A stretch of DNA of 64,000 nucleotides from Seonamhaeicola sp. Lineage in GTDB: Bacteria; Bacteroidota; Bacteroidia; Flavobacteriales; Flavobacteriaceae. Made by a program: the position numbers and the translations under genes. This document shows, piece by piece, positions 1-9,191 of the stretch (positions are counted from its first letter, which is position 1; each line of letters starts with the position of its first letter). Below the pieces are notes generated by a model. The model saw only the letters and a list, made by a program, of their open reading frames with translations, searched no databases and was not told the origin of the DNA. Where the stretch lies: positions 186,001 to 250,000 of the forward strand of contig NZ_JANQJQ010000048.1 in NCBI RefSeq assembly GCF_028281565.1, read 5' to 3'.

Positions 1-1401
1 ATCGTTTACTTGTTGATCTAGGTTTAAACGTAAATTATAGCGCTTATAATTAGTATTGGGGATAACCCCGTCAGTATCCAAATGACCTAAAGAGGCATTA
101 TAATTAAACTTTTCAGTTCCTCCTGACAATGAAAAATGATATCGGTGCGTGGCTCCCGCCTCTGAAGTTACTGCACCCAACCAATCTTCATTAGGCAGGG
201 TTCCGTTTTGATATCCTTGTAATTGAGCAGCATCAAATTCTGGTACCACACCATCATTTATCAAAGCCTCATTCCTTAACGTTGCATAATCAAAAGAGCT
301 ACCGAATTTTGGCAAATAGGTGAATTCTTGAAAGCCAACGGATGTATTGAAGTTCATTGTCAACTGCCCTTTTTTACCGCGTTTGGTTTTTATAACAATA
401 ACACCGTTTCCTCCTCTAACTCCATAAATAGCTGAAGCAGATGCATCTTTTAATACCGACATACTTTCTATATCATTAGGGTCGATATTATCAAGTGTAG
501 ACTCAATACCATCTACAATAATCAACGGTTCGTTGCTTCCTCCAAATGTAGTGACACCCCTAATTGAAATTGACGAATTATCGTTACCCGGGCTACCTCC
601 TGGACTAGTAATGGTAAGACCAGACCCTGTACCCGCTAATAAATTAGAAACATTATTAGCTGCTCTGTCTTCTAAAGCTTCTTCGGTAATTACAGCGACT
701 GCTCCAGTAAGGTTAGTTACTTTTTGCGTACCATAACCCACTAAAACTACTTCATCTAATTTAGCAGCATCCTCTTGTAATATAACGTCAATGTTGGTTT
801 GGCCATTAACAGCAACCTCTTGGGTTAAAAACCCTATAAATGATACAATAATTGTTGCTTCTGGGTCTGAAAGTGATAATGAGTAATTTCCATCAAAATC
901 AGTCTGAGTACCATTACTGGTACCTTTCTCTATAATATTTGCTCCAGGAAGTGCTTGACCATTGGTATCTTTTATAGTTCCTATGATGTCATGCCCTTGA
1001 ATCGGGGTGTTTGACGGCTCAGATTTAGATTTTTCTTCGGGTACTTTTCTCTCTTTTAAGAAAATTTGAGTATTCAACAATTCATACGATGTTTTTGTTC
1101 CATCAAATAGTTTGCTCAAAACCGTTTCAATAGGAACATCCTCAACGGTTATAGAAACTCTACGATTCAAATCAACAAATCTAGTATTATACACAAATGT
1201 ATATTTGGATGTAACCTCGATCTTGTCAATTACTTTTCTAACCGTTGTATTCTCAACATCTAAAGTTATAGCTTGCGAATACCCGTTACTAGCAAGCATA
1301 CTGAAAAAAGAAGCGAAAACAAATAAAACGGTTAATTTCATTTTTAAATCAAATTTCAGAAAAGGCCAATACGCTCCTTTTCTTTCATGAAGTTTTTTCA
1401 T
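1..1401 (-). CDS. SusC/RagA-type TonB-dependent receptor with STN domain (N-terminal part, runs off the left edge)
   Basis: This is the first 467 residues of an outer-membrane porin-like transporter that imports oligosaccharides together with a SusD partner; the beta-barrel and the SusD gene lie outside the window. Reading from the ATG at 1401 there is a long basic leader with a hydrophobic segment ending ASNGYSQ at about residue 43. An STN domain (about 44-112) follows, then a carboxypeptidase-regulatory-like beta-sandwich (about 137-215, with PGANIIEKGTSNGTQTDFDG) and the SusC plug, including GSNEPLIIVDGIES and VLKDASASAIYGVRGGNGVI. The STN domain implies signal transduction to the FecR protein encoded just upstream. 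Another ATG at 1341 would remove the first 20 residues, but the long leader is typical of flavobacterial STN-SusC proteins. The substrate cannot be told from this part. Confidence 0.93.
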   Translation of the reverse strand, partial: MKKLHERKGAYWPFLKFDLKMKLTVLFVFASFFSMLASNGYSQAITLDVENTTVRKVIDKIEVTSKYTFVYNTRFVDLNRRVSITVEDVPIETVLSKLFDGTKTSYELLNTQIFLKERKVPEEKSKSEPSNTPIQGHDIIGTIKDTNGQALPGANIIEKGTSNGTQTDFDGNYSLSLSDPEATIIVSFIGFLTQEVAVNGQTNIDVILQEDAAKLDEVVLVGYGTQKVTNLTGAVAVITEEALEDRAANNVSNLLAGTGSGLTITSPGGSPGNDNSSISIRGVTTFGGSNEPLIIVDGIESTLDNIDPNDIESMSVLKDASASAIYGVRGGNGVIVIKTKRGKKGQLTMNFNTSVGFQEFTYLPKFGSSFDYATLRNEALINDGVVPEFDAAQLQGYQNGTLPNEDWLGAVTSEAGATHRYHFSLSGGTEKFNYNASLGHLDTDGVIPNTNYKRYNLRLNLDQQVND

Positions 1402-1458
1402 ATTTTTAATGTGTTAAAATAGTGAATGACTAATTTTGTTAGTTAATCACTTTCAATT

Positions 1459-1486
1459 ACCGGGAAATGTGACAGCATTTTCCGGT
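1459..1486 (+). terminator. Hairpin with T-run between fecR and susC, oriented on the + strand
   Basis: The arms ACCGGGAAATG (1459-1469) and CATTTTCCGGT (1476-1486) pair with one mismatch around a 6-nt loop, followed on the + strand by a run of T. Both flanking genes are on the minus strand, where an A-run precedes the hairpin and no T-run follows. As an intrinsic terminator it would therefore stop antisense transcription; on the sense strand it could only act as a leader or processing hairpin. Confidence 0.5.
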
Positions 1487-1560
1487 TTTTTATTCTTGAA
1501 AAGTGATTTTTTAGTAAAATTTAAAGTTGTTGTTTAATTCATATAGTATCGTTTTTATGG

Positions 1561-2709
1561 TTAATTAATAAATATTGCATTATTTTTTATAGTGTACTTG
1601 ACACCAAAACTTTTGTCAAACGCTTCTAAGATTTTTTCAATTGGAGGTTCTTCCTTAAACGTGGCACTAAAAATTTCATTTTTCAAATTTTTATTTGTTA
1701 TGACAATTTTCATATTATACCTGCGCTCCAACTTTTTAACAATATTCTCGAATGTCATATCCCTGAAAACCAGGGCACCCTGCATCCAGGAAGTATATAT
1801 ACTAACATCAACTTCTTCGGTTACAATGTCCTCTGTTTTCTTATTAAGCGTTCCTTTAATACCAGGAACAATTTTCACACTTTCCGCTAAAGTATTAGTA
1901 TCAGTATATAAACCAACAGATCCTTCTACTAGCACTACATCCGTAATGGCATCTTCCGGATAGGCTGAAACGTTAAATTCAGTTCCTAAAACTTCAACAT
2001 TGAGTTCATCGGCATTTACAATAAATGGATGTTTTACATCGGAAGTAACATCAAAAAAAGCTTCCCCAATTAAAAACACCTGTCTTTGCTGGCCATTAAT
2101 AAACTTTACGGGATACCTTAAAGAAGTTCCTGCGTTTAAATGGACATCTGTACCATCTGACAGCTGCACCTGAAATTGCTTGCCAAAAGGCACCGTTAAC
2201 GTATTATATACAAGCTCCTCTGTTTCTGTGTTCTTATCATAAACTAATTGTTTGCCTTTTTGCTCACCAACCACATTACCCTCGGCATCTAAAATTTGAG
2301 AAACCCCATCTTCATTAATAATTTCAATATTTCCATTCTCCAATTGAAGGGTAATACTATCTTCAGGAATAATTACTTCAGGGGCCGGGGAAAAATATCC
2401 TGCCTGATATAAATAACCCATACCTACGAACACAATTATAGCTGCAGCATATTTCATCATTCTGGTGTACCTACGTAACCTAAATACCTTTTTCTCTTTA
2501 TTAATTAACTCAAGAAACTGTTTCTTTGAGTCGTCTGCATCGAACATATCCATATTTAAATCAATTAAGTAATTGGACTTAACATAGTCTTTGAATATCT
2601 CATAATTCTTAGAATCTTCAAGCCATAATTCCAATTCATTTCGTTCGGAAAGTGTTGCTTGTTTTGTGAGATATTGTATTATTAATCTTTGTGTTTTTTG
2701 AGAAATCAT
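1561..2709 (-). CDS. FecR-family anti-sigma factor (382 aa)
   Basis: A single-pass inner-membrane regulator that relays ligand occupancy of the adjacent STN-SusC receptor to an ECF sigma factor. Residues 1-80 form the cytoplasmic sigma-binding part, followed by a membrane segment at about 85-105 (KYAAAIIVFVGMGYLYQ). The periplasmic FecR domain lies around 165-275, with LSDGTDVHLNAGTSLRYPV and VEVLGTEFNVSAY. The C-terminal DUF4974-type domain (about 310-382) resembles the secretin/TonB short domain. The gene ends 160 bp before the SusC start and is divergent from the sigma gene at 2841, the usual flavobacterial arrangement. Length and domain order are normal. Confidence 0.93.
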   Translation of the reverse strand: MISQKTQRLIIQYLTKQATLSERNELELWLEDSKNYEIFKDYVKSNYLIDLNMDMFDADDSKKQFLELINKEKKVFRLRRYTRMMKYAAAIIVFVGMGYLYQAGYFSPAPEVIIPEDSITLQLENGNIEIINEDGVSQILDAEGNVVGEQKGKQLVYDKNTETEELVYNTLTVPFGKQFQVQLSDGTDVHLNAGTSLRYPVKFINGQQRQVFLIGEAFFDVTSDVKHPFIVNADELNVEVLGTEFNVSAYPEDAITDVVLVEGSVGLYTDTNTLAESVKIVPGIKGTLNKKTEDIVTEEVDVSIYTSWMQGALVFRDMTFENIVKKLERRYNMKIVITNKNLKNEIFSATFKEEPPIEKILEAFDKSFGVKYTIKNNAIFIN

Positions 2710-2840
2710 TATTCACCCTTATATAATTCTATAACACAACAATTTTACGCAACCCTAACTTTTTAATAACATTTTTTTTAATTTCGCAATAATTGCACTC
2801 ATCTATTATTTAAATTGCAACCCTACTTTATCATTAATAA

Positions 2841-3428
2841 ATGAACAATAATCAACTCATATTTGGGCTTAAAAAAGGGGATTCTGAGGCCTATTCACAA
2901 ATGTTTGACGCCTATCATAATATGTTATGTGCTTATGCCTACGAACTTACCAATGATAGAGATTTAGCTAAGGATATTGTTCAAAATGTTTTTGTTAATA
3001 TTTGGAGAATAAGGTTGAAACTCAAAGATGATTTTGCCGTTAAGAGTTATTTATATCGTTCTGTATATAATGAATTTCTAAATCAGAATAGGAATAGAAT
3101 GTATGTAGTTCCTCTTGACAAAAAATACATTGATTCTTTAAATTCTTTTGTTGAACAAGAAGACGAAAAATCCCTTGAAAGACTTATTAAATTGGTGAAA
3201 GGAGAAATTGAAAACCTGCCGCCAAAATGTAAACAAACTTTTTTATTGAGCAGGCAGGACGGTTTAAGCAATAAAGAAATTGCGGAGTATTTAAACGTTT
3301 CAGTTAAATCTGTTGAAGCTCATATAACAAAGGCCTTTAACCGTATACGCGAATCTGTTGGGAGTAAAATGGAAGGTATTTTGTTCTTGTTGTTTGGGAT
3401 GAACAGAAAAAGTTATTCTGCTAATTAG
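2841..3428 (+). CDS. ECF RNA polymerase sigma factor (195 aa)
   Basis: A sigma-70 family extracytoplasmic-function sigma factor. Region 2 lies at about residues 15-85 (AYAYELTNDRDLAKDIVQNV, then FVNIWR). Region 4 lies at about 120-180, with the helix-turn-helix in LSNKEIAEYLNVSVKSVEAH. It probably drives the SusC operon to its left once released by the divergent FecR at 1561-2709. It is clearly paralogous to the sigma at 18610-19203: both carry the NLPxKCKxTFLLS stretch before region 4. The gene starts at an ATG, 131 bp from the fecR start. Confidence 0.94.
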   Translation: MNNNQLIFGLKKGDSEAYSQMFDAYHNMLCAYAYELTNDRDLAKDIVQNVFVNIWRIRLKLKDDFAVKSYLYRSVYNEFLNQNRNRMYVVPLDKKYIDSLNSFVEQEDEKSLERLIKLVKGEIENLPPKCKQTFLLSRQDGLSNKEIAEYLNVSVKSVEAHITKAFNRIRESVGSKMEGILFLLFGMNRKSYSAN

Positions 3429-3571
3429 ATCTTGCAGTAATAATTAAGTTTTAGCCAACATTTGTGATTTATGGTATTTTCATGTACAAATGGATCTATC
3501 CGATAGTCCATTGGAACTTCTATCATTTTACTTCTTAAGTGAAACCGTAATGTAACAACGTATCTTAATTT

Positions 3572-6500
3572 TTAATTGATGAGTTTTTCAACTGTAACAA
3601 AACTATATCCCAGTGATTTACCATATGTAATTATTTGTTCAATAGCTTTTAATTTTTCCTGGGAATTTCCAAAATCATAATCATGAAAAAGCACAATGGC
3701 GCCATTATGCAATTGTTCTTTAAACTTTTGAAGCATGTTTTCCGAACTATTTTGAGTTTCATCCCAATCCATTGAAGTAACAGACCATAACACTGTAGTT
3801 ATTCCTTTTTTTGCTAAAAAATCTATTTGTTCTTGTGTAATGGCTCCAAAAGGCGGCCTGAAATACCTGGGGCTTCCAATACCGTTAACTTGAAATTCCT
3901 TATTGGTCCTTTCTACCTGTAAATGCCATAAACTATCCGTTGGAGTTTCCCAACCGTTTTGATGGTCCCAACTATGATTTCCAATCAAATGCCCCGATTC
4001 CTTAGTAAATTTTATGATATCCCTTTTTCCGGAAAGGTTTTCTCCCAGCCAAAAAAAAGTTCCTTTTGCACTATGTTTATTTAAAAGCTTAATAATTTCT
4101 CTTGATAAGTCTGTAGGCCCGTCATCAAAAGTCAATGCCACTCTTTTTTGCAAACTATCTCCTCTAACAATACAATAGCCTGAGCTCTGATTTTCTTGCT
4201 TCAAAAAACGTTTAGGTAGCAATGATAAACTATCAACTCTTACTTTTTGTAAAACCGTTTCATCCGGGGTAAAGCTTTTAATCACCGAAAGATTTTTAGA
4301 GCTTGCTTTTATTTTAAGATCTTTAACCGGGCGCTTTGTTCTTAAAAGGATTGAAGCCACGCCGGCTTCACAGTTTATAAAACTTTCTCCAATAATTTCT
4401 GCATCTCCTTCAATAGTGAATATCACTTTACCCTTATAATCCGGAATGACAGTTTTATTGTCATCGGTTATATAGGCATGCACAAAAAATACATCTGAAT
4501 CCTCTTTAAAAGCTATGTCATTAAAACCATCCATCTCAATTTGAATCTGAGAAGGCGCTTTAGGCGTATGTTTTACATAAGTAGCAGCCACTTGATTATT
4601 AATATACCCTTTTGCTTCTAACTTGCCAGCTTCAAAAGCTTCTATATGGAATGTAAACGGTGGATGTTTTAGATTGTTGGAAATACGATTTTGATCTGGT
4701 TTTTGCTGCCCGAGGCTAATGCCGTTTAATAACAATTCAACTTCTTCACAATTACTGAATACCCGAATATTTAAAGGGCTATTTTGTTTCCAGTCATTAG
4801 CAATATAAACCATTGGCTCACCATAGAAATCATCTGCATCACGCTGACTTTTATAAAAGTAATAAGCAGGTTTAGGTATCCTAAAGATGTCCATAATGCC
4901 AGAAGCTTCCAGGTCATTAGCATAACCCCTGTTATAATCATACATCACCCAATACCCATCAGCAAAGGCTGGAGTACTTAAATTATCGTTGTGAGCTTCC
5001 TGTATATTTGTTGCTTGTTGTAACAAACGAACTTCGCCAGAGCCCCTTAACTGGCGACTAGACCTGGCTTCTTGTAGTAAACCATTCCAACTATCTTGAT
5101 TTAATCCGGCATTCATGGCATAGTATTCCCAATCTCCATATTCCGACACATTATAAGGCTTTGCCAAATCTTTGTCATAATGTTTTAACCTGTGTTGACG
5201 CGCCTGCAAATAGATATCGTATCCGTAAGATTGCCACCCTGCAGTAAAACATTGATCTCCCGGATATTCCTGATGGGCAATTGTTGTTAGTGAATCAATA
5301 AAGGCTTCGGGCATCCGGGATTCATTTAATGATACTTCCCAGGCTAATACCGAGGCATGATTTCTATCCCGCCTAATTAAGTCTCTTGCTGTTTGAAACA
5401 CTTGCTCCTGAAACTTTCTATCCTCGCTAAAATATTGCCAGCCCAAAATGGCATCAATAGTAACAATACCCAGTTCATCGCAGGCATCCATAAAAGCAGG
5501 GGCGTGCGGGTAATGTGATAACCGAACGTAGTCAAATCCTGCTTCCTTAATTCTTTTGGCGTCGCGATATTGGGCATTATCAGAAAGCGCATAACCTATA
5601 TACGGATATTCCTGATGACGGTTTACCCCCCTCAAAAATGTTTTTTCTCCATTTAAATAGAAGTCCTGACCTTCAAACTTCATAGTTTTAATTCCTATGC
5701 GCGTTATTTCCTGATCAACTACTGTTCCTTTCCTTATTAGTTCTGTTTTTAATTGATATAAATTTGGTGAGCCCGGGGACCATAATTCCGGGTTGACAAC
5801 TTCAATCTCAGTAACTACCTCTTTACTATTATCCACAGATAACGCTTGCACTTCACTTTGAATCGATACCACTGTGCTATCACCTTTCAACAAGGTATTT
5901 TGAACAATGAATGAAGCTTCATTGTTTCCTTCATTTTTAATATGTGTCTGCACTCTAACTTTGGCCTGATCTTCTGACACTTCCGGACAGGTAACAAAAA
6001 TGCCTCCGCCGGCCGTTTTGTTTTCAAGTATTGGATCTGTAATGTGTAACGGGTTTTTAACTATTAGCCAAACGTTTCTATAAATACCTCCATAAGTATT
6101 GAAATCCAATATTTCAAGAGGTTTAGGACCTGTAACAGGATTATCATAGTTATTCAATCTTACTGCAATGGTATTTACCTCATCGAATGTTGCCACCCTG
6201 GTAAAATCTACCACAAATGGTAAATAGCCCCCATGATGCTCCATTAATTTTTCTCCATTAACCCAAACTTCTGCTATGTTCATAGCCCCATCAAACTTTA
6301 ACCAAAGCTTTTTTTTCTCGTACTTTTTAGATAACGAAAAGTTTTTGCGATACCAGCATATCCCTTGCCATTGATTATTTACAATTTTTGGTTCTACTCT
6401 AAGAGTATGTGGCAAACTAACTTTTTCCCAATTTTTATCATTAATCGCCTTCTGAAAATACAAGCTGTCTTCCTGGGATTTGGGTAGTAATATAAAAGAC

Positions 6501-6607
6501 CAATCTTTATTAAACTTTTGCTTTTCAATATAGGTACTGTCTTCTTTATTGCATGATGATAGCACCATACAAACCATTAATAAGCATATATATTTCAAAT
6601 TCTTCAT
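3572..6607 (-). CDS. GH2 beta-galactosidase-like lipoprotein fused to a C-terminal polysaccharide deacetylase (NodB/CE4-type) domain
   Basis: A 1011-aa two-enzyme protein. The N-terminus is a lipoprotein signal (LSSC, Cys19). Residues about 35-500 form a GH2 sugar-binding domain, immunoglobulin-like domain and TIM barrel, with likely acid/base Glu429 (LNES) and nucleophile Glu489 (SEYGDW). Residues about 500-800 are beta-sandwich domains. Residues about 820-1011 form a NodB domain with all the usual motifs: TFDDGP (826-831), HSWDH (878-882, the metal His pair), RPPFG (from 917), the W941 region and LFH (His975). The ATG directly follows the stop codon of the upstream gene (TAAATG), so it is the last gene of the galactan operon. 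The GH2 part probably removes terminal beta-galactose. The substrate of the deacetylase part is unknown. GH2 also contains beta-glucuronidases and beta-mannosidases, so the sugar specificity is an inference from the neighbouring GH53. Confidence 0.88.
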   Translation of the reverse strand: MKNLKYICLLMVCMVLSSCNKEDSTYIEKQKFNKDWSFILLPKSQEDSLYFQKAINDKNWEKVSLPHTLRVEPKIVNNQWQGICWYRKNFSLSKKYEKKKLWLKFDGAMNIAEVWVNGEKLMEHHGGYLPFVVDFTRVATFDEVNTIAVRLNNYDNPVTGPKPLEILDFNTYGGIYRNVWLIVKNPLHITDPILENKTAGGGIFVTCPEVSEDQAKVRVQTHIKNEGNNEASFIVQNTLLKGDSTVVSIQSEVQALSVDNSKEVVTEIEVVNPELWSPGSPNLYQLKTELIRKGTVVDQEITRIGIKTMKFEGQDFYLNGEKTFLRGVNRHQEYPYIGYALSDNAQYRDAKRIKEAGFDYVRLSHYPHAPAFMDACDELGIVTIDAILGWQYFSEDRKFQEQVFQTARDLIRRDRNHASVLAWEVSLNESRMPEAFIDSLTTIAHQEYPGDQCFTAGWQSYGYDIYLQARQHRLKHYDKDLAKPYNVSEYGDWEYYAMNAGLNQDSWNGLLQEARSSRQLRGSGEVRLLQQATNIQEAHNDNLSTPAFADGYWVMYDYNRGYANDLEASGIMDIFRIPKPAYYFYKSQRDADDFYGEPMVYIANDWKQNSPLNIRVFSNCEEVELLLNGISLGQQKPDQNRISNNLKHPPFTFHIEAFEAGKLEAKGYINNQVAATYVKHTPKAPSQIQIEMDGFNDIAFKEDSDVFFVHAYITDDNKTVIPDYKGKVIFTIEGDAEIIGESFINCEAGVASILLRTKRPVKDLKIKASSKNLSVIKSFTPDETVLQKVRVDSLSLLPKRFLKQENQSSGYCIVRGDSLQKRVALTFDDGPTDLSREIIKLLNKHSAKGTFFWLGENLSGKRDIIKFTKESGHLIGNHSWDHQNGWETPTDSLWHLQVERTNKEFQVNGIGSPRYFRPPFGAITQEQIDFLAKKGITTVLWSVTSMDWDETQNSSENMLQKFKEQLHNGAIVLFHDYDFGNSQEKLKAIEQIITYGKSLGYSFVTVEKLIN

Positions 6608-9169
6608 TTACTCTAAATATATTTTTTGTAATTCCAGCTGTTGGTTTTCAGAGTGGTTTTCCGTTGGTATTCCAGGGCCAACAGATATTTGCAGGGCCTC
6701 AATTTTAGAAGCATCAAACTGACCTTCATCATTGGATTCAAACCAATAAGGCTGAAATACGGGATATGGTCTGGGTAATAATACTTGAGGGACTTTTTGT
6801 AGTTCATTAAATTTGACTTCAATTGGTTTCGGAGTATTTTTCATTTCCACAATTTTACCGAATACATTCCCATTTGTTAGTTGAAGCGCTATTTGCACTT
6901 TTTGGATTTCTTTGTCCCCGGAAGAACCAGTAACAATCAATTTATTTGTGCCCATGACCATTTCCTGCCACTTCTTTATTTTATCTCCTATCCATATTTT
7001 GAAAGTCATATCAGGTATTTCGGCATTTAAATCATCAATATAAAGGCTTAGCTTTTTATCAGATAAAAACTTTCCTGAGGTTATTCTTCCTTTATAGTTA
7101 ACAGCTTTCCATTGCCTGGGCCAAATTGTATTTTCAATGTTTTCATTAGCATCGAACAATACTACTACCGGATCGTTGTTTACGATCTGGATTTCGTATT
7201 TGTCTTCGGAAATAAAGTCCCAATCTTCAGGACTGCCTTCAATTGTGTTAGGAAAGGTTATTGGCTTTTTATCTGTATGAACCACAATATAGTAACTAAA
7301 CGTACCTCCCTTTATCTGTTCTTTTGGAATACTTACTGAATATGTGAATGCATCTTTTTTAGACATTTCATAATTTGCAGTTTTATGATACCCTGAAGGC
7401 CATACAACTTCTACCTTTGAAATCTTATTTGGAGCAACCACTTTAGCCGTCAATTGAATATCCCGGTTTTCCACTTCTTTCTTCTCAGGTTGATGCACCA
7501 CGTAAACCCTATCAATATTTTCCCTGGGAGCAACATATTCGTTTAGTTGTATTCCCCGGAGCACCTGACTTGATTTAATTTCCTTATCAGCGTCTTTTTT
7601 TCTTAAGAGATAAGTGCCGGGAACGACATTGAATTGTGTCAAGCTGGCATTAGGTTCATACGTATTTCCATCATTCAATGGTACAATAGAAAAATCCGCT
7701 CCCAGGTCTTCGATGTTAATGTCCATCCATTGCTCATTCCATTTAATAACTGCTACAGCCTTGCTTAAACTTGGTTTCTTAAATGGGTCGTTTACCCATA
7801 ATACATCAGGTAATACTTCCAGGCGCCATATCCCGCTATCTATTTTATCTAGAAAATATGCTCCGGTTCCGGAATATTTAACTACGGAAGATGTTCCAAC
7901 TCCGGCAATGTGTTTGATTTCACTTACCGCAACAGGCTCACTTTCTGTTGAATTGGTATAATAAAATTTATCGTGACTGTTATATTCTGAAATATCTCTA
8001 TCCGTATCCAATCGTGTATTTCCAAACTTTTTATTTTGAGGATAACGCCCAAACGATTGACCGCCGGACATCTCATGAAATATCTGGGAGGCAATCATTA
8101 GGGAAATTGCCTTTGAAGGCGTATAAACCAAATTCAGGTAATGGGTTTGATACTCCGTATTTGCGTAAGATAAGGCCAAAGGTTCATAGGCAAATTGTGC
8201 TGCGAACTGGAATTTAGCTTCACGAAAGCTTCTGGCCATGGCTGGATATAAATAAGACGTTGCCACATCAGCAGGGTCGAACTCATAAATAGCGCGTGCC
8301 TTATTTTTAAAATCTTTATTATCCTTAAATGGAATATTATAAACATCTACATTGGGTAAATAATTTCCTTTGAGTTCTTTATTATATACTAATCCCGTTG
8401 GGTACCATTGAAAGGTACAACCTTGTATATTTGCTTTACAATAGGCATCAATGAACTCAGAACGCTCTGATACATTATAAAAAATGGGATTTTCAAATCC
8501 GGTTCTTCGAATCACCTCCACCATTCTATTAATGTACTTTGTAGCTATTTCTCCATGATCGTGTTGGGGTTCATTATTTATTTCCAATGCAATGATATCG
8601 GGATCATTTTTATAAGCTATCCCCGTATAGGGATTGATATGATTTAAAAATTGTGTAAAATAACGTTCTTGCTTAAGTAAAATCGTTTCGTCACTGTATG
8701 TTTCAGGTTTGCTTAGGGCAGCGCTAAAGCCAGGTGCAGGAAACGGTTTTTCCGGATAGCCATTATCCCCAACTTTAAAGGGTGTAACAATAGTTTTAAA
8801 CCCCCGTTCTTTCATTTTAAATAATGTATAATCTAACAGGTCTAATTGTGCTGATGGTATTAAATTCCCTTGAACATCGCTAATTTCAGCATCCCAAACA
8901 TGAATTCTGAAAGCATCTAGTCCTAACCGTGCCATATGATACACGTCATCATCAATAGCCTTCTTATGGTCTTCACCTATGTAATTTATGGCCCTGAAAC
9001 CATGTGCAAAAGGCAAGGTATAATTTGCACCGAACAATCGTATTTCACTATGGTCTTTTACCCATCTAAATACGCCTTCATCATCAACATATGTAGATGA
9101 CTGACTGATACCGGGGAATGTTCCTAAAAAAAATATGATTACTATGAGTTCATTTATCTTCATTCTCAA
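6608..9169 (-). CDS. Secreted clan GH-A glycoside hydrolase (853 aa), possible exo-beta-galactosidase
   Basis: A signal peptide (to about residue 23, ISQSS) is followed by a (beta/alpha)8 barrel at about 35-380 and then beta-rich domains to the C-terminus. The likely acid/base is Glu200 in ALEINNEPQ, at the end of strand 4. The nucleophile is probably Glu296 (IYEFD), with Glu329 (FAYEP) a less likely alternative. It resembles uncharacterised Bacteroidota proteins annotated as GH5-like or membrane-or-secreted proteins. Lying between GH53 and the GH2 fusion, it plausibly cleaves galacto-oligosaccharides. CAZy family GH147 (exo-beta-1,4-galactosidases of pectic galactan PULs) is a candidate that could not be tested here. 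The 22-bp gap from the GH53 gene shows it belongs to that operon. Confidence 0.72.
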   Translation of the reverse strand: MRMKINELIVIIFFLGTFPGISQSSTYVDDEGVFRWVKDHSEIRLFGANYTLPFAHGFRAINYIGEDHKKAIDDDVYHMARLGLDAFRIHVWDAEISDVQGNLIPSAQLDLLDYTLFKMKERGFKTIVTPFKVGDNGYPEKPFPAPGFSAALSKPETYSDETILLKQERYFTQFLNHINPYTGIAYKNDPDIIALEINNEPQHDHGEIATKYINRMVEVIRRTGFENPIFYNVSERSEFIDAYCKANIQGCTFQWYPTGLVYNKELKGNYLPNVDVYNIPFKDNKDFKNKARAIYEFDPADVATSYLYPAMARSFREAKFQFAAQFAYEPLALSYANTEYQTHYLNLVYTPSKAISLMIASQIFHEMSGGQSFGRYPQNKKFGNTRLDTDRDISEYNSHDKFYYTNSTESEPVAVSEIKHIAGVGTSSVVKYSGTGAYFLDKIDSGIWRLEVLPDVLWVNDPFKKPSLSKAVAVIKWNEQWMDINIEDLGADFSIVPLNDGNTYEPNASLTQFNVVPGTYLLRKKDADKEIKSSQVLRGIQLNEYVAPRENIDRVYVVHQPEKKEVENRDIQLTAKVVAPNKISKVEVVWPSGYHKTANYEMSKKDAFTYSVSIPKEQIKGGTFSYYIVVHTDKKPITFPNTIEGSPEDWDFISEDKYEIQIVNNDPVVVLFDANENIENTIWPRQWKAVNYKGRITSGKFLSDKKLSLYIDDLNAEIPDMTFKIWIGDKIKKWQEMVMGTNKLIVTGSSGDKEIQKVQIALQLTNGNVFGKIVEMKNTPKPIEVKFNELQKVPQVLLPRPYPVFQPYWFESNDEGQFDASKIEALQISVGPGIPTENHSENQQLELQKIYLE

Positions 9170-9191
9170 AGTTTTTCAGATTACACTAATG

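Noticed and set aside
1112-1390. 92-aa + strand ORF
   Set aside because: It is antisense to the well-supported STN and leader region of the SusC gene, and its sequence shows no family features.
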